Shown one piece after another: positions 24,601 through 36,776 of a stretch of 64,000 bases of DNA. Numbering within the stretch: the stretch's first letter is position 1; the number at the start of each line of letters is the position of its first letter. Origin of the DNA: Acorus gramineus (taxonomy: Eukaryota; Streptophyta; Magnoliopsida; Acorales; Acoraceae); contig JAUJYN010000012.1 in assembly GCA_030737835.1 (NCBI GenBank), positions 1,347,431-1,411,430 on the forward strand, read 5' to 3'. The translations under genes and the position numbers were made by a program. Below the pieces are notes generated by a model. That model was not told the origin of the DNA. It did not search any database and saw only the letters and a list, made by a program, of their open reading frames with translations.

Positions 24601-27600
24601 AACTAACTATATGTGTTGAATTTTCTGTGATGTATGTAGATAATTGTAATTTTTCACTGAAGGACTATATTTTGAACTGCATGTGCAGGTAAAAAGATTA
24701 TTCTCGCACTGTGAAATTGTTGGAAGACGATTTCCAATCTGCCATGTGCACGTCGATGACTACATCGTGGAGGTTTGTGTACTTTATATCTTCTTGTTAA
24801 TGTCATTTTCTTTAGGAAGTGGACAGGAGTTAAATTTAATGTGTAATTTTCCAATATAGTTAGTGTGCATGATGTTGTAGCAGAGGCATGCATACTATGT
24901 TTTCCATCATTTTCTTCAAAAAAGTGGAGAGAAATTGTGTTTGATGAGTGCTAGGATGATTTCAGTCATTGAAAATAATTTTAAGAGATCAGAGGTGTTT
25001 GATAGCATGGCTGTACATATTACAGTCGCGATAAAGATAATTTAAATTAGATTGATGAATTAGTCTGTCCATGCATTCCTAATATGCCTCTCCTGGCTTC
25101 CAAACTGTAGTTTCTGTTTTCTTGTGTCATTCTGGAGTAATCATTTTCAAGTCATGTCTATCGAGGATGCACAGGCTTACTGTTAATGTAAAATATCGTG
25201 GAGTCATCTATTATAACTAGCCAACTGCTGTTCTCAGAGCTGGGTTTATAGGTGATGATGGACTTGCTATATCCATATTTGTTTTTCTTTAATATTAACA
25301 GAGATCTTTCCTGTGATAGGTTTCAAGTTTTAGCACCAACGAAAGGAGAGATACAAACAATCTCCCACATATCTTCCAAAAACCTTCTGGATGCAGTGAG
25401 CATGATTATTTCCGCTGGAGGAATTGTTTGCGGCGAGACTTCACAATAAATGGGTATACAATTACCTTTTACATATTGGGACTCCATTATTTTAAATTGG
25501 AGATTGAACTCTAAATTCAATGCTATAACAAATTCACTTTTGGACATCATCAACGTGACCTCATCATTTATTATGTGTCATGCTTTTGAATCTATTTTGT
25601 TTATTTTTTATATATTTCTCGCTTCATTTTTTTTGTGATTTAAATATATATTTCTCTAATATATATTTTTCTTCTGCACAGATTAATGTTCGATCCATAT
25701 GCAAGCTTAATTTATGACTACATGGGTGGCATGGAAGATATTAAGAAAGCTAAAGTGTGCATGTATCTCTTAAAAATTTCTGTTGAAAACTTGTACTTGG
25801 ACACTCTGGTTGTGTTTTTTTCTCACCATGTTTGCTTATCTTCTATTAGGTTCGAACGGTAATCCCAGCATATGCTTCTTTCCAAGAGGATTGTGGTTAG
25901 TTGTTTTATGATTCATAATATTGATTAGTGCTTTTCATTTACCTTTTTAAGTTTGAATTACATGAAGTAATTACAGAAACTAATTCCAGTAAATATTTCT
26001 TCTGCCAGCTCGCATTCTACGTGCCATCAGAATTGCAGCTCGATTAGGATTTCGTTTTACAAAGGAAACAGCTTATTCTGTTAGAGATTTATCTTCCTCA
26101 ATTCTGAGACTTGACAAGGTGTTGTGAGCAAGTTCCAGTTGCATTCACTATTCCTTAATATTGTTTGGTTTCATGAACCCTTCTTATTGGACGTTGTGAG
26201 TAATCAGGGAAGGCTCCTCATGGAAATGAATTATATGTTGGCATATGGGTCCGCGGAAGATTCTTTGAGATTACTTTGGAAATTTGGGCTACTGGAGATC
26301 CTCCTACCCATCCAGGTATGCAAATTCTTTTCTTTTCCATTCAATGTCTTTGTCCATTCAGCCTGTATCTATTTACGCATTTTTTGTTCAGATCATGTGA
26401 TGTGACTGCACCTCACAGGCCGCCTATTTTGTTTCACAAGGTTTCAAAAGAAGAGATAAGAAGTCAAACATGCTCCTGGTAATCTGCTTTTTCCCCTCAA
26501 ACATATATGGTTACACTGTGCAATTTTACTTGAATGTAATTACCAAACTGCCATGACTTGCTTGAGTCTTTTGGAATGTCAATAAGTTTTTGCATGGGTC
26601 TTTCCCCTTTATTGTTTGAAAAGAACATGATATTTGCTTGGGATTTCCTGATATTGCTAATGTCACATATTCTGTCTTAACATTTATAATAGAAAATTCT
26701 CAGTTTATGTTTGAAAAGGGAATATACCGTATGAGCTCTTAACGCCATTACACTTTAGTTTCTCCTTAACAGTCGATAACTGGGTTTAAACATTGATTAC
26801 CCAATACTAAGGCAATTCTTTGCATCTATGTTACACAGATAATGGAATAAGAAATAGAAGCTTTAAGTTGATGCTAGGTTGATTGAAGATGATGCAGCAA
26901 AGATATCTTAATATCTGTATGAATCGTGGTGAAATTTTTTTCATGCTTAGAAGAGAGTTTTTTTTTTTTTGGGGGATTTGAATCTAAGACCTAATGGTTG
27001 CAAATTCTATTGTCATCCACTGAGTGAGCTATAGATCATGAATATTTGGTCCATGATTCACTAATTTTATCAAAGAAATGTTGTAGCATTAAAAGATTTA
27101 CGGATATAATGTCTTATGGAAATTAAAGTGCTCAACAGTCAACACCTAATTTTTTTTTCCCTACTTGTCAAGAACATCATGGTTAATCTATCTCCTGCAC
27201 GCACCTCCCCCACCCTCAAAAAAAAAAAAAAAAAAACACTGGTAGCTGGTATAAAACTGTATCATCGTTTTGGTGGGATATGGTCTGTTATGTCTGTTTT
27301 TTCTTTATATAAGGTCTGTTGTTTGGGAAGGCCAAGATCCGCCTATAATATAGAGAACCTGACTGCCCTTACACGGTAAACTAAATCATCAATTCATCGT
27401 GCCATGTTTATTTTGAGAATCATAATCCACATGAACCTTCAGTGGACGAAGCATTTTAATGGTATGTCAATAGTTTTACAGCACTGGCATTGGTCCCATA
27501 TTGAAGACCCCTGCACACATTTGGATATAGAGCCTTATAAAACGAGTTGACAACAGATTCCTTTTCAGGACACATTTTCCAAACTACATCTCCTGATCCC

Positions 27601-29510
27601 CTCTGAAACCTGCTTCCTCTAATTCTGGTTCAGAGAGATCACTTATTAACCCAGGACACCATTTCACATTGTTCCCCTATAGCTGATGTGCATACTAACA
27701 CATGTTTTACTGAAGAGGTCATTATGTAATATGTATAGATTGGGAAAGCTCTCTGCAGGCGGCAGGCCAAATATGATTCGGCCAAGCATCAATCCACAAG
27801 TTTATTGATCTTCCATTCCCAATCACAATCTCAGTGGCTGCCAAAATTGCTGTAGACACCTGGGATATATCCCTCCACCCTTTCGACATTCTGTGAGACA
27901 GAGTGGGAAGGGAGAACAAGGAACAATTAGGATAACCATAGAAGTGGAAATTTAGCACATGCAATCATTTTCACATTATTAGATGCGGCCTTCATGTCCT
28001 CCTTTAAATAAATACCAAAGCTTGCAAATATTGAATGATTATTTATTATATTTTTCAGTATAAATTCTGAAAGGGCATTTGATTTTTTTTAATGATTCTA
28101 TGAACAATGCAGGCCTTTTTCTCTAATTTGGACACACTTCTTGCACCTAACAAGCCGTGCCACAGTAGCCTATGGTAAGCAATCAAGATTATCCAGTATA
28201 TTTCGACAACAATACAACACCTATGAACTCATATCTCTTGCAAAAGCACTTGGTCCTTATTTTGCTTAATTTTAAGCTAGTAGATATCTATCCTATCTTT
28301 TGTTTTGCATTGATATCCATTATGTTGGATTTGATGCAACTTATATCCAATCAACGTCAAACACAACCAGGATGTTTGCTACCAAAAGGACCTGGATTGA
28401 GCCCAACTTGCCTATAAAAATAAAAAAAGAAAAAAAAGAAACCAACCATGTTTCCCATACTGTTTTGATGGTTCAATTATCTGTCACTTGATTGTAAATC
28501 ATATTTGTTCAATATTTGTGACCAAACTTCCTTGGAAAACGTGTTATGTTTAAATTATCTTCTACCTCACCCACAGCCCACTTACAGGGTCGCCATATTA
28601 GCTTTTCATCAAGCACTGGCGGATGAATCACACGACCCACTGGTGGTTGCCACATTTTCCCTCGCCGTCCACAATGGAGGAAATCTATATGAAGCAGCAA
28701 AGATAGCGAGAAAGGTCACATATCCACACGAAGACAGTTTCAGTGAGCTTTTGAAACCTCAGCAACTGGAAACCGACGATAAATTGATCAATGAGGTCTT
28801 ATATCTCATGGGGAACGTGAGATCGGCTTTGAGCATGATGACGGACCCATATTTCGTATCCCAGGCGATGGCGAAGTACCCTCAAGCCCCATTTTCAGAT
28901 GTGGTGAGTTCCAGCTTTGACTTGTTAAAATGTTTTTGGGTTGGAAAATGTTACACTTGGGGCCAATTTGGTAACTCTGCTCCAAAACAAGGATCTCCGT
29001 CACTAGGAAAATAGGAATCAAGTTATTGTAGATTCTGTGGGAAAGATGAATGAAGAAAATTTTGTTTGAGATGCCTATGAATGATCACAGGAATGGAGGG
29101 TTGAAACATCATATATCTAATAAAGTAGATGAGTACATACTCGAATGAATTGAATACATACACTTACATTTTTGAAATAGAGCATATATTGATTTAGATG
29201 ACGTGGTGTTTTGAGTGTATCAGCACCCTTTTGGGTACCCATTTTCGGCGATGATACCATTGTTTCTGGTTTTCAGGTGTTCATACCGTTAGGATTGTAT
29301 ATGAAGGCCGGAGACATCTTCAGATGTGTAGACAGATACGCGAGGGAGGAAGAGTTCGTCCCGAAGAAAGGAAGCAAGATTGATTATGAAGGTCTGGCCC
29401 AAGGAAGACTGGTGGAGCTGCGGCACATGTTTGCGAGGGTCGTGTTTGATACAGTATACCCTCCCAGGCTTCACCATGAAAACCAACTGCAACATGAAGA
29501 CAGAAAGTGA
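21689..29510 (+). CDS. poly(A) polymerase / tRNA nucleotidyltransferase family protein
   Basis: Thirteen exons: 21689-21824, 21895-22038, 22118-22215, 24689-24772, 25320-25453, 25682-25754, 25850-25895, 26009-26118, 26208-26315, 26419-26478, 28113-28174, 28588-28903 and 29277-29510. All introns are GT-AG and phases agree, giving 534 aa, close to plant relatives. The N-terminus is basic and nearly free of acidic residues for 30 residues, so plastid or mitochondrial import is likely. Exon 3 has VYLVGGCVRDLVLKRTPKDF followed by DI, the class II nucleotidyltransferase head with its Asp-x-Asp pair. Exons 5-6 give RWRNCLRRDFTINGLMFDP and exon 8 RILRAIRIAARLGFRFT, the RNA-binding neck. The long exons 12-13 form the C-terminal region. 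By family it should add A residues to RNA 3' ends; bacterial-type PAP and CCA-adding enzymes cannot be told apart here, though plant relatives are annotated as polynucleotide adenylyltransferases. Introns 3 and 10 carry retroelements. Confidence 0.92.
24277..24466 (-). mobile_element. 5'-truncated LINE in intron 3 of the poly(A) polymerase gene
   Basis: About 190 bp starting with a T-tract (poly(A) on the minus strand). It is flanked by AGTTGGCTTAACATA (24262-24276) and AGTTGGCTTAATATA (24467-24481), matching at 14 of 15 bases. It resembles the LINE tail at 11362-11557 in layout and in purine-rich content. Confidence 0.75.
26958..27041 (-). repeat. SINE in intron 10 of the poly(A) polymerase gene
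   Basis: A T13 run is followed by GGGGGATTTGAATCTAAGAC, i.e. minus-strand box B AGATTCAAATCC, and then a core shared with the SINEs at 7200 and 51613 (ATTTGCAACCATTAGGTCTT on the minus strand). The 5' box A is weak. No clear target duplication was found. Confidence 0.6.
27722..27964 (-). pseudogene. LINE ORF2 fragment (zf-RVT-adjacent region) in intron 10
   Basis: A minus-strand frame contains SKGWRDISQV and then IGNGRSINLWIDAWP. This is the conserved linker just upstream of the zf-RVT segment of plant LINE polyproteins, where 'W-x-VGNG-x-S-I-x-x-W-x-D-x-W' is typical. Neither reverse transcriptase nor endonuclease is next to it, so it is an isolated fragment trapped in the intron. Confidence 0.75.
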
Positions 29511-31022
29511 AAAAAAAAATGAGATCTTTGTTGTGTTTTGAGTTTCTTAGAAACAAAACATGAGAATGAATGAATGAATGGCTGCTTCTCTTGTTCTCTT
29601 TTGTTTTTGTTCAAATGATTCTTTGTCTGTCATTGTAAGTGTCAACGGGTGGGATACAGAGTGGATGGTGTATGTCTTTGTAACTGCATCCGTATTTTAA
29701 TGAAATATTTGATGTTGAATAATTATCATTTATTATATTTCTATTTTTTAAATATTTTTTTGAAAATTATGTTTGTAATTTATTTTTATAAAAATATATT
29801 AAAATGAATGCATCTATATTTTTGGAGTAAATACTTTAATACCTGAGTTCAAATCCTTTTCAGATAATTGATATATTTAAAATAAATACTAGTTTATGTG
29901 ATGTCAGGGATTTTCTTGTTATTTAGAGAGCGAAGAAAATATAATAATTATTTGAATTTGAAGAATATGATTAATCATGTAAAATAATTAAATTTGAAAA
30001 GTATATAATATAAATACATATCATTGTACTTTGGATATTTGAATATCCATAGGCGTAGGGTGAGTTGATGTTCTTTTCGTTCAATTGAAAAATTATTTTT
30101 AGAAAATTAAAAAATTATGTTTAGAGTCATCTATTCCTGAATTATCAAACTTGATCATTGGAATTATGTGAACCAGAATTATCAAACTTATCATTAATTT
30201 TAATTATCCATCAAGTAACTTGGAAGGATAATGTTACGTACAATCCTGTTTTCAATCCCAATTCCAGTATACACGTGTTTTAAATTTTTTAAAAATAGTA
30301 TACTTCATCTAATGTGATACATACTTTTATAAAAAAAATGAAATATATGCTTCAATAAATTGTCCGATGCATATATAAAAATGTGAAAAAAAATTTATCG
30401 ATGCATATATCTCGTTAATGTGAATATATATTTCAATGATTTTCTATCGAACGCATGCAAGACTGAAATTAGGCTGATAAAAAATTCATATTTTTTATAA
30501 ATGCATCCATGCAATTTATTGGAGGATATGCTTCACTTTTTATAAAAGCATGTACCTCATTATATGAAGTACTCTATTTTTAAAAAATTTAAAACACTTA
30601 AAAGAACGGGAATTGAGGCTGATATAGGACAGTACATTATCCATCTCTCAATGCATAACAAGAGTGATTCTTATTTACAAATAAGGGTGTGCAAACCGAT
30701 TGGAGGGGTGCAAAGGAAAATGATATCTCCAGCCTCAAAAACAATTCTCACCGGATTTTTTTCAAATCATACTCTCCTCTATTGAAATACATGTTGTTAT
30801 ATGAGATGAAGTATATTAGTGTATAATTTTGCATTAAAAAAATAAAAAATAATTTACTTTATATATTATGATAAAATAATATATATTATGCTATCATATA
30901 TAAGACTATAAAATAAACTGTAAAATAAACTGAGTGCATGAAGTTCTGGGTGCAAATAAACCCAACGGACTTAAAAGGGTCTTTTGGACTCCAATAACCC
31001 GACCTGTTTAGAGAAGCCAAAA
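29511..31022. other. 3' flank and intergenic
   Basis: Just after the stop codon come an (AATG)n run near 29563-29580 and AATGAA at about 29699, a plausible polyadenylation signal. The remainder is AT-rich with no gene; the short open frame at 30564-30785 has no recognisable product. Confidence 0.55.
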
Positions 31023-31047
31023 TTAGGGTTTCCACCGCCTATAAATA
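31023..31047 (+). promoter_or_regulatory. telo-box and TATA box upstream of the snoRNA
   Basis: TTAGGGTTT at 31023-31031 (reverse of the AAACCCTAA telo-box) is followed by TATAAATA at 31040-31047. A second TTAGGGTTT lies at 31143-31151. A telo-box plus TATA arrangement is typical of plant polymerase II promoters that drive snoRNA and ribosomal protein genes. The transcript start would fall near 31075. Confidence 0.55.
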
Positions 31048-31230
31048 TGATGGCAGAGGCCCTCTCACTGTATAGCTTTTTTTTCTTCTCTTTTTTTCAT
31101 TTTATTTTTAATTCTTTTATTCTCTTTCTCTCTTTTTAGTTTTTAGGGTTTGTTGTTTTTAATTGTCATTTTTTTTTTCTTGAGAAGATGGTATTGATTG
31201 ATTGGGTGTTTTAGAACAAACAAGAGAAAA

Positions 31231-31315
31231 AAAAGCAGATGATGTGAAGATGTAGAACTGATTATACTCATGAAGTCTACAAACAAAATTCGAGCTTTTT
31301 AAAGCTGATGCTTTT
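31231..31315 (+). ncRNA. box C/D snoRNA, U36/snR47-like, guide for 18S rRNA
   Basis: Box C (ATGATGT at 31239-31245; consensus RTGATGA), a possible D' (CTGA, 31258-31261) and box D (CTGA, 31305-31308) are enclosed by a terminal stem AAAAGCA/TGCTTTT. The sequence CGAGCTTTTTAA (31291-31302), just upstream of box D, is fully complementary to the conserved 18S rRNA segment TTAAAAAGCTCG. The nucleotide five bases from box D (31300) would direct 2'-O-methylation of an A in that A-run, the site class served by U36/snR47. It lies about 185 nt downstream of its TATA box, so it could be processed from a short polymerase II transcript. Overlapping open frames on either strand are not supported. Confidence 0.75.
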
Positions 31316-32819
31316 TGAGAGCACCCATCAATCCTCTCATCCATTCTTCTCTTCTTCTTAACATTCTTGTTCTTCTTCTTTGTATGGATCTCTTTTTGCC
31401 CAATTTTTTCTTCTTCTATGGATCTCTCCTTTTCTCCTCCTTTCATTTGTTTTGTGTGTGGATATAGTGGAACATAGAGTGATGGGATTTTTTCCTTTGT
31501 ATTTTATTTACCCAATATAAAGTAAAGAATTGAATGATTGAATCCGTATCATGAAGCAGATTTGATGTGGGATCATTTTGAAATAGATAATTATACTGAT
31601 ATGGATGATAAGTCATTTTAGTTGGATGCTCTTAGCTATAAGAGTGATAATAATAAATGAGTAAACCCTTATTAAAATATGTTGTGGAATTATTTTTACT
31701 GCATTCTCGGTTGTAAAAATACCTCTACTGTGTTCGGAAATAGTGTATCTATGGCATAGATACACTATGCCATAAAAACTAATCTGAATAGATTCTATGC
31801 CCTGTGGTTAGTCGCCGTGAGTTTTGATTAAAATTTCTCTATTCAGATTAGTTTTTTATGGACAAATTCCTCTTCTTCTGTCTTTGATTTTGTGTTTCTT
31901 TTCTATTTTTTACAACCTTCACAGCTCCTTCTCTTCCCATTTTTGTATCTATTTTTGTTCTCTTTTTTCTCTTTCTTTGATAGAAATAGGCTAAATCCTT
32001 CTTCATTCACTTGTTTGTTCTTTCCAAATCAAATTGAAATGAGTAGTTCCATAAGGAATCCTATCTCAAACCTAACTCAAAATTTGTTTGCCATGGCTGT
32101 AATAGGATTGGGTTGTTTTAAGGGTAAAAAATTAATCTTTATTGGTTTGATTAATTATGTAATCATGATTTATTCTGTGTTGCTTACGGCGATTGAGGGA
32201 GAGGCACATAATGCACGATTTCTAAACACAGTGAGAATATTTTTGCAATAAGGAATGCAGTAAGTGTAATTTCACAAAAATGGATTCTAATGGGGGTATA
32301 TATGAATAAAAAAATCCATAAATTTTTGTTTAATCATCTCTATTCCATTATGTTTTTTCATCTATCTTGCTATCCAAATATGAGCTAAATTATGTATTTA
32401 TTCACTATTAATGAATTCTTAAAATCTTGCAACAATATTTGAACGGGACCGGAGAAACCATTGATGAAAATCTGTCTTGTATGCGAAATGAGGAGGTTTT
32501 GCATTACGAAATTGATTTTGTTTATTTAGAATACATGGGAGCAAATCGAAAATTCTATTTTTGAAGAGAATGCACGAAATCATTTTTTTTTTTTTTCAAT
32601 TTGGATCTCACATCAATGTTTCTCATATTAGGTTTGACATTACTAGATTCGTAAAAAAATTGTGTTTTGTTTTTTGTTTTAAATATTTAAACATAATTTT
32701 TTTTTCATATATTGAATGTCATTTATCACATTTTGATTTGTTTTTGTTTCAATATCTAAATGTATATGGGTAGTTTGTTTGACGTTACTGCTACATTTTT
32801 TATAATGTAATTTTTTAAA
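31316..32819. other. intergenic with two inverted repeats
   Basis: Contains a 29-bp near-perfect palindrome at 31740-31768 and a second inverted repeat (ACTAATCTGAATAGA at about 31787 and TCTATTCAGATTAGT at about 31838). The open frame at 31892-32251 (119 codons, hydrophobic start) has no recognised domain and is doubtful. The region could hold the rest of a longer snoRNA host transcript. Confidence 0.4.
31740..31768. repeat. near-perfect 29-bp palindrome
   Basis: Arms AGTGTATCTATG and CATAGATACACT surround a single G, and the pairing extends two more bases on each side. Confidence 0.9.
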
Positions 32820-33185
32820 TCTGTATTGTTTTTGTTACATTCGTAAATGTAACAGTCAACTGCATGCATGTATTGATTTATATTTGTTACATTTATGAAT
32901 GTAACATTCATTCGTGTATTGCATTTGTTTCAATGTAAATAGTAATTTATATTTGTTACATTTATTACTGTAACAGTCAAATACATATGTTTGTTAAATG
33001 TATCACACAATAAAAAAAGTGTTTGACATTTTCTATAAAATGTAATTGACTATTGAAAATATAATCTGTTTCTAAATTTTTTAAACATTGCATGGAATGT
33101 AAAATATTTAGGTAGGAAAATGAAATTGTTTGTTATATTTATGTAAATGTAACAGTTCTGATGTAAATGTAACAAATCGTTGTGA
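32820..33185. repeat. dispersed TTGTTACATT...AATGTAACA hairpin repeats
   Basis: At about 32833, 32886 and 32955, and in looser form at about 33130, the sequence has TTGTTACATTYRT followed within a few bases by AATGTAACA or CTGTAACAGTC. Each unit is an inverted repeat with a tiny loop, and the first three are spaced 50-70 bp apart. Confidence 0.7.
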
Positions 33186-33657
33186 GAGATGTAAATATTT
33201 AATAAATGTATTTGATGTAACTAATTCATATAGTAACCATATGTGTTTTTTTATTTAAATTTGAATACAATAAATATCCAACTTTTTTAGTGTAATTTAG
33301 GTTCAATTGTAATTTAGGTAAGGATTTTAAAATTCAAAATTTGAAATGGTTAAATGGATTTCAAGATTCACATGAAAAGGTAATAACCGAATAGAGAAAA
33401 TGGGGGGATTTGAGTTAATGAAAGAGATTTTTAATGAAGGATATATTTGTATTTTGCCATTTTATCATTTTTAAAAAGTCAACAAGTCAACTAATAACAA
33501 TCAATAAGGTGATGACACTTCATGGGGCTTGTTAGTGGGGTTTATATTTTGGGGTCTGGGTATCACCACTCTAGAAGAGAAGACTCCAACCATCCACTTC
33601 ATTTTTTTTAAATTTTTTTTAAAATTATATAATGTTATATTAAATTAATTATAAATA
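33186..33657. other. intergenic, AT-rich
   Basis: No gene is seen. A short block near 33510-33560 ('catggggcttgttagtggggttt') recalls sequence at 1841-1875. Confidence 0.5.
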
Positions 33658-34200
33658 GAGAAAAATCCATAGAACCTTTTGAAATTTGACTGAAATTTAT
33701 ATAACCGCCTGACTTTTCTTAAAATCCATATAACCTCCTGAAAACACCTAGTAAATTTAAATAACCCATGAATAAAATTTTCATTTTCATTAGTAGATGA
33801 TGAATATTTTGTTAATATTTTGTTTGGTTAACTCTAATTGAAGATAAAATATACTAAAAAAAACCATTACAATGTGTTCAAAAAGTGAAAAATCATGTGA
33901 AAATGACGATTTTATTCTCTTTAGATATATTATAAAATTCTATTTGAATGGGTAAAATCGTAATTTATAGAAGATTTTTACATTTTTATCACATTGTAGG
34001 TTTTTTTTTATATACTGTGTCTTCTAACAGGGTTAATCAAACATAATATTCATAAAATATTCATCATCTATAAACGTAAATTTTATTCAGGGGGTTATTT
34101 GGATTTACTAGGTGTTTTCGGGGGGTTATATGGATTTTAAGAAATGTCAGTGGGTTGTATGGATTTCAGTCAGTTTATAGGGGGTTATATGGAGTTTCCC
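33658..34200. mobile_element. 'ATATAACCCC' long-TIR element, complete copy (543 bp)
   Basis: Both ends carry the phrases 'tccatataaccccc', 'aaatccaaataaccc' and 'gtttggttaac', in opposite orientation, so nearly the whole element folds back on itself. Flanks TTATAAATA (33649-33657) and TAATAAATA (34201-34209) match at 8 of 9 bases, as expected for a Mutator-like element. There is no coding sequence. Confidence 0.8.
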
Positions 34201-34235
34201 TAATAAATATTAATCTATTTGTATAAAAAATTATA

Positions 34236-35131
34236 GGGTTAATTGTTCAAATACTCCTACAACCAACCCCCAATATTTCATGTGCTCTCACATTTTGAAA
34301 AAAAAAAAAATTTTTTTACCCCTACAACGAACACCTAATTTTTTTTTCTACCCTCATCCCTTTAATTCCTCCAGCCCCACAAAATCGTAGTTTTCCTTCT
34401 GTAAGTGCATATATGTTTTCTGTAACTTTCGGAACACAAAATGTAATTTTTGTAAATATTATATGTTAGTACATTATTATGCATGTTATGTAAAAATGCT
34501 AACTTGTAAAACTTTAGAGAAACATACGTTAATGCATAATACCTGAAAATATTTTATCACAATAAATATATCAAAACACTTGAATTCATCTAATGTTTGC
34601 ATTCCAATGTTCTTTTCCTATCCTAATGAACTAAGATGTATTTAATCTGATCGTCTTCATGTCATTTTGGTTGAAATCAAATCCATTATTACACCTTCGA
34701 GTTAGTAAGCGTACATCATTAGATAGAAAACGCAGTTCAAACTATATTAGAGATGCAATAATTAGTCAAACACTCAAATAAATTAAACACTAACAAGTAT
34801 GTGCTTCATGACAATATAAGAACCACATATATATTAATATTATGCATTAATGTATGTTTCTTTAGTGTCATGTAATTTATCATTTTTACATGACATAATA
34901 TGCATTTACAGATAATATTTATAGAAATTAAATTTTGTGTTCTCTAAGTTACATAAAACATATATGCACTCACAGGGGGGAAACTACATTTTTGTGGAGC
35001 TGGAGGAATTAAAGGGATGAGGGTAGAAAAAAATCAGGTGTTTGCTGCAGGGGTAATTTTTTTTTTTGTCAAAAGGTGGGGGCACAGGAAATATTGGAGG
35101 TTGGCTGCAGGGGTATTTGTGCAATTCATGC
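34236..35131. mobile_element. MULE-like TIR element with perfect 9-bp target duplication (896 bp)
   Basis: It is flanked by AAAATTATA at 34227-34235 and 35132-35140. Long inverted termini (about 240 bp, imperfect) share, on the left strand, CAAATACTCCTACAACCAAC and, reversed on the right, CAAATACCCCTGCAGCCAAC; then CTACCCTCATCCCTTTAATT on both. No transposase is present, so it is non-autonomous. Confidence 0.85.
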
Positions 35132-35639
35132 AAAATTATACCATTCAAAATATTTTATTAATACCTTTAAAATGAGTCTCATTTTATTAATACCTCCCAA
35201 ACTCTTTTTTACTTTTATTTTATATTCTAATTATTTCAACCTAATGCATATTTAGATATGCTAATCCATTTTTAATAAAAATATTATCGTCGGAAAAGTT
35301 TTATCATGACCTTCAAAATGAGACTAATATTAGATTATTTTAGAATTAATTTAAATAAATCTTCATATGTTTGATTATTCAAGAATTATGTTATTTTATT
35401 TAATTAAAAAATTACTAATTTAATAATAACTCTAAAACTATTTAATATTAGACTTAATTTAAAGGTCATAATGAGATCTTTTCAATAGTATAATTTTTTT
35501 TATATAATGGATCAATATTAATGATATTTATTATTGAGTTTTAATCTTCATATGTATGGTTTTAAAAATGATAAGAAATTTTTTTGTGAGGGTATGTCAT
35601 ATTATGTAAAAATCAGGACTTATTATTTATCTCTTCCAT
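35132..35639. other. intergenic, AT-rich
   Basis: No gene or clear repeat is seen. Confidence 0.5.
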
Positions 35640-35794
35640 TGGCATAAACACCCGTCATTTCTCTATTAAATCAGTGAGATCACATGGTAAATCAATTTTT
35701 TATCTTTTATAAATTTTTATTTACATCTGATTTACTTTTTATCTATAATTTATTTATAATTAATCAAACAAAAAAAACTTCATTATTAATTTTT
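35640..35794. mobile_element. MITE, 'CCCGTTTGG' family, copy 4, left half (split)
   Basis: The inverted-orientation blocks 'accttttataaatc', 'tttattcaaacaa' and 'cttcattattaattttt' match the middle of copy 3 at 10.7 kb. The element breaks off at 35794 where the 4.5-kb MULE starts and resumes at 40317 (to about 40432) with 'aacacaatcaaataaaaaaatag' and ATCCAAATGGGAG, matching the rest of copy 3. Confidence 0.7.
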
Positions 35795-36776
35795 GGAGAA
35801 ATTAATTAGGGGTCCCTGACCCAATCTCCATAATAATAATAAGTCCCTAGACTGTTTTAAGTTTTCTTTAGGTCCTTCAGTTAGTGGTAGTATTTTCTTT
35901 AGGTCCTTCCATCTTTTTTCCATCCAATCCATTATTTTTATTGCTCTTTTACCCTCAACTCAACCCAACATGAATTTGCTTTCTCTTTCTTCCCCAACAT
36001 CTCTCATTCTCTCCCAAAACTGAACATAAGGTGAGAATGTGAGACCACCTCCACCAGCTCCCTCCACCGTGCCTCTCACACCCCCCATCAGGTCCCTCGG
36101 CCTCCCGTGACCGCCTCCCACGACCCTCTCGCGCCTCCCACCCCCTCCCACGACCATCCGCGACTCCCACCTCCTCCTACAACCCCATCCACGACCCCCA
36201 CCCCCTCCCGCAATCTCGATCTCCCCCGAACCCCGATCTTAACCATGGATCTTGCCCCGGACCCAGATAGATTGATTCTCACTCCCGGAGTCACCAATGT
36301 ATGTTTTTAATTAATGTTCAAAGCAATATTTTATTCCTTTTTATAGTTTTCAATGTTATAGTGTTGATTTTATGCATCTTAGATATTTGTATAAATGTTC
36401 CTAAACTTGAGGGTTTTCAGAAATATGAAAGTGTAAGGGTGTACACAGTACGCTTATTAGTGTACACATACAGTACATGACATAGTGTGCAACGATTTTC
36501 AGTTTTATGTAGTCGTGTATGTTCTGGAATTATGAAATTTTCAAAGTTTCAGTCTTTATATAGTTGTGTATGTTCTTAAACTAAGATATTCTCAAAATGT
36601 GAATATTAATAGTTTGCACAGTGAATATAACAATGTACATTGAGTCCATTATGTATTTTCTATGCTTACTTGGCAATGTATATGCATGTTATAATATGAT
36701 GAAAACATGAAACTTATGTCAGTTGCCTTTTAATACTTGCAGATTAATTTATCATTGTTGAAGAATAAAATCAATC

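Noticed and set aside
31159..31446. 95-codon Lys/Glu-rich minus-strand frame over the snoRNA
   Set aside because: Pyrimidine-rich plus strand gives an open minus frame; the snoRNA explains the conserved part.
31555..31625. Possible second box C/D snoRNA (GATGTGG ... CTGA ... GATGAT)
   Set aside because: No final box D with closing stem and no guide match recognised.
31892..32251. 119-codon frame with hydrophobic start
   Set aside because: No domain, no splice or promoter support; left only as a remark in the region entry.
35955..36310. Gly/Arg- and Pro-rich frames on both strands
   Set aside because: C-rich block of the MULE; no recognisable protein. A captured gene piece is possible but not shown.
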